Shown piece by piece: positions 5,638 to 7,333 of a DNA stretch of 7,333 bases. A program made the translations under genes and the position numbers. This DNA comes from an uncultured Bacteroides sp. (GTDB taxonomy: Bacteria; Bacteroidota; Bacteroidia; Bacteroidales; Bacteroidaceae), in the NCBI RefSeq assembly GCF_905207245.1, contig NZ_CAJLKP010000142.1, positions 1-7,333 on the forward strand, in the 5' to 3' direction. Position 1 is the stretch's first letter. Each line of letters begins with the position of its first letter. Under the pieces are notes generated by a model. The model saw only the letters and a list, made by a program, of their open reading frames with translations, had not been told where the DNA came from and ran no database searches.

Positions 5638-7236
5638 ATGTTTACTGACCTACTGAATTCCTCGTATTTCGCACTATTCCTTATTGTTGCATTAGGCTTC
5701 ATGTTGGGAAAAATCAAAATCAAAGGATTATCGCTGGACGTTTCAGCCGTCATCTTCATCGCTCTGCTATTCGGACACTTCGGCGTAGTTATTCCTAAAG
5801 AATTAGGAAACTTCGGATTAGTCCTTTTTATTTTCACCATCGGCATTCAGGCCGGGCCCGGCTTCTTCGACTCATTCCGAAGCAAAGGGAAAACGCTTAT
5901 CATAATCACTATGTTGATTATCTGTTCGGCTTCGCTGACGGCGGTCGGGCTAAAATATCTCTTTGATATTGACACGCCAAGCGTGGTAGGCTTGATAGCC
6001 GGCGCATTAACCAGTACACCGGGACTTGCCGTAGCCATCGACAGTACGAACTCGCCGTTAGCATCTATTTCTTATGGTATTGCTTATCCGTTCGGTGTGA
6101 TTGGCGTTATCTTGTTTGTGAAGCTGCTGCCCCGAATCATGCATATCGACCTCGACAAGGAAGCCCGCCGCCTGGAAAAAGAGCGTCGCGGGCAATTCCC
6201 CGAACTGACCACTTGCATCTATCGCGTTACCAATCCTGCCGTATTCGGTCGCAGCCTCATGCAAATCAATGCCCGTGCCATGACCGGAGCTGTCATCTCA
6301 CGCCACAAACAGGGGGAACTGATTTCTATCCCGACGGCGCAAACCGTACTTCGCGAAAATGACTACATACAGGCAGTGGGTAGCGAAGAAGCGCTGAACC
6401 AGCTTGCGGTCTTGGTGGGTGAACGCGAGGAAGGCGAATTGCCATTGGTAGATACGCAGGAAATCGAGTCACTATTGCTGACAAAGAAAGACATGATTAA
6501 CAAGCAGTTGGGAGACCTGAACCTGATGAAGAACTTCAATTGTACCGTAACCCGTGTCCGCCGAAGCGGTATCGACTTATCCCCTTCACCGGACTTGACT
6601 TTAAAGTTCGGTGATAAACTGATGGTGGTAGGAGAAAAAGAAGGACTCAAAGGACTGGCACGCTTACTGGGAAATAATGCCAAGAAGCTGTCGGATACGG
6701 ACTTCTTCCCTATCGCAATGGGTATTGTATTAGGGGTGTTATTCGGTAAGCTGAATATCACTTTCCCCGGTGGTTTGTCATTCTCGCCGGGACTGACAGG
6801 TGGTATCCTGATGGTAGCTTTATTTTTAAGTGCGATTGGTAAAACAGGTCCTATCCTATGGTCCATGTCCGGTCCGGCCAACCAATTGTTGAGGCAACTG
6901 GGACTTTTGCTTTTCCTTGCCGAAGTCGGCACGTCGGCAGGTACCAATCTTGTGGCAACGTTTCAGGAAAGCGGTTGGCTACTGTTCGGGGTGGGTGCTG
7001 CGATAACGGTAGTGCCGATGCTGGTGGCTGTATTTGCCGGACTGTTTATATTCAAAATCAGTATTCTCGACCTGTTAGGCACCATTACCGGTGGCATGAC
7101 CAGTACGCCGGGACTTGCCGCTGCCGACTCCATGACTGACAGTAATATCCCAAGCGTGGCCTATGCCACGGTTTATCCTATCGCAATGGTATTCCTCATC
7201 CTGTTTATACAGATAATTGCATCTGCGGTATATTGA
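5638..7236 (+). CDS. AspT/YidE-type membrane transporter with two RCK_C domains
   Basis: This 532-residue inner-membrane protein has the full layout of the AspT/YidE/YbjL family (aspartate:alanine exchanger-like, TC 2.A.81): a membrane half (about 8-168), two cytoplasmic RCK_C/TrkA_C-like regulatory domains (about 195-262 and 285-346), then a second membrane half (about 355-531). The two halves are an internal duplication: LTSTPGLAVA (124-133) matches MTSTPGLAAA (487-496), SYGIAYPFGVIGVILFV (145-161) matches AYATVYPIAMVFLILFI (508-524), and LGNFGLVLFIFTIGIQAG (56-73) matches LRQLGLLLFLAEVGTSAG (418-435). The duplicated TSTPG motifs likely form the transport site. Family members exchange amino or dicarboxylic acids, but the substrate here is unknown, so the gene is not named aspT. 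It has its own promoter, 83 bases after the protease gene, and no visible downstream partner. Confidence 0.92.
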   Translation: MFTDLLNSSYFALFLIVALGFMLGKIKIKGLSLDVSAVIFIALLFGHFGVVIPKELGNFGLVLFIFTIGIQAGPGFFDSFRSKGKTLIIITMLIICSASLTAVGLKYLFDIDTPSVVGLIAGALTSTPGLAVAIDSTNSPLASISYGIAYPFGVIGVILFVKLLPRIMHIDLDKEARRLEKERRGQFPELTTCIYRVTNPAVFGRSLMQINARAMTGAVISRHKQGELISIPTAQTVLRENDYIQAVGSEEALNQLAVLVGEREEGELPLVDTQEIESLLLTKKDMINKQLGDLNLMKNFNCTVTRVRRSGIDLSPSPDLTLKFGDKLMVVGEKEGLKGLARLLGNNAKKLSDTDFFPIAMGIVLGVLFGKLNITFPGGLSFSPGLTGGILMVALFLSAIGKTGPILWSMSGPANQLLRQLGLLLFLAEVGTSAGTNLVATFQESGWLLFGVGAAITVVPMLVAVFAGLFIFKISILDLLGTITGGMTSTPGLAAADSMTDSNIPSVAYATVYPIAMVFLILFIQIIASAVY

Positions 7237-7276
7237 AAAAGAGAATAGGTTTCCAGATAAGAAAGGAAGGAAATTC

Positions 7277-7303
7277 AGTTGACGAGGAAACGAGTTGACG
7301 AGG
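7277..7303. repeat. Two 11-base direct repeats after the transporter gene
   Basis: AGTTGACGAGG occurs at 7277-7287 and 7293-7303, a 16-base period, in the 97-base tail that has no gene. I recall runs of TTGACGAG-type repeats in intergenic regions of Bacteroides genomes, so this may be the edge of such a run, though only two copies are visible. No hairpin terminator for the transporter gene is evident in this tail. Confidence 0.5.
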
Positions 7304-7333
7304 GGACAAGGGGCTGCGCAATGCTTCTATGCC

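Noticed and set aside
6363..6947. Leftward 194-codon open frame
   Set aside because: It is wholly antisense to the transporter gene, rich in Ser/Pro/Asn, and has no recognisable domain; it is a shadow of the real frame.
1..7333. CRISPR array, tRNA or rRNA genes, riboswitches
   Set aside because: I saw no regularly spaced repeats, no tRNA cloverleaf or rRNA-like sequence, and the leaders of the genes are too short for a riboswitch.

Overview
The window looks like a Bacteroides-type (Bacteroidales) chromosome. The main evidence is the promoter grammar. Several gene starts are preceded by the Bacteroidetes -7 box TAnnTTTG, with a -33 TTTG-like box 19 to 21 bases upstream. The genes themselves fit: an exported Tricorn-like S41 protease, an AspT/YidE-type transporter with two RCK_C domains, and small phage-type genes that are common in Bacteroides mobile DNA. 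I cannot name a species from the sequence alone.

Layout. Bases 1-55 look like the terminal end of an IS21-type insertion sequence that ends in CA-3'. It sits on the 3' end of a small leftward phage-type gene (40-228) and supplies its last four codons and stop. A second small leftward gene (231-440) is transcribed in the same direction from a well-formed promoter at 475-506. A 14-bp perfect palindrome at 490-503 lies inside this promoter and is a plausible operator. Divergently, a rightward XRE-family regulator with a C-terminal coiled coil (546-902) and a small helical protein (910-1137) form a two-gene unit. Together these resemble the lysogeny/early control region of a phage or integrative element of which only a fragment remains. 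Bases 1138-1357 hold no convincing gene, but contain a short direct repeat nested in an inverted repeat, then a strong rightward terminator.

From 1358 on, the window is ordinary chromosomal sequence, visibly less AT-rich. A leftward tandem-GNAT acetyltransferase (1358-2209) diverges from the rightward exported Tricorn-like protease (2354-5554). Their 144-base shared promoter region carries a 19-bp near-perfect inverted repeat that overlaps promoter elements of both genes. After a hairpin terminator (5567-5598), which overlaps the next promoter, comes the AspT-like ten-to-twelve-helix transporter (5638-7236). The last 97 bases hold no gene but contain a short direct repeat.

How the genes work together. 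The left part is probably a self-regulating remnant: regulator, operator and divergent small genes. The protease, the acetyltransferase and the transporter each have their own promoter, and nothing in the sequence ties them into one pathway. I did not find a clearly new multi-gene system. The points most worth a second look are the IS-truncated control cassette with its operator, the unexplained 1138-1308 stretch, and the inverted repeat in the GNAT/protease divergent promoter.
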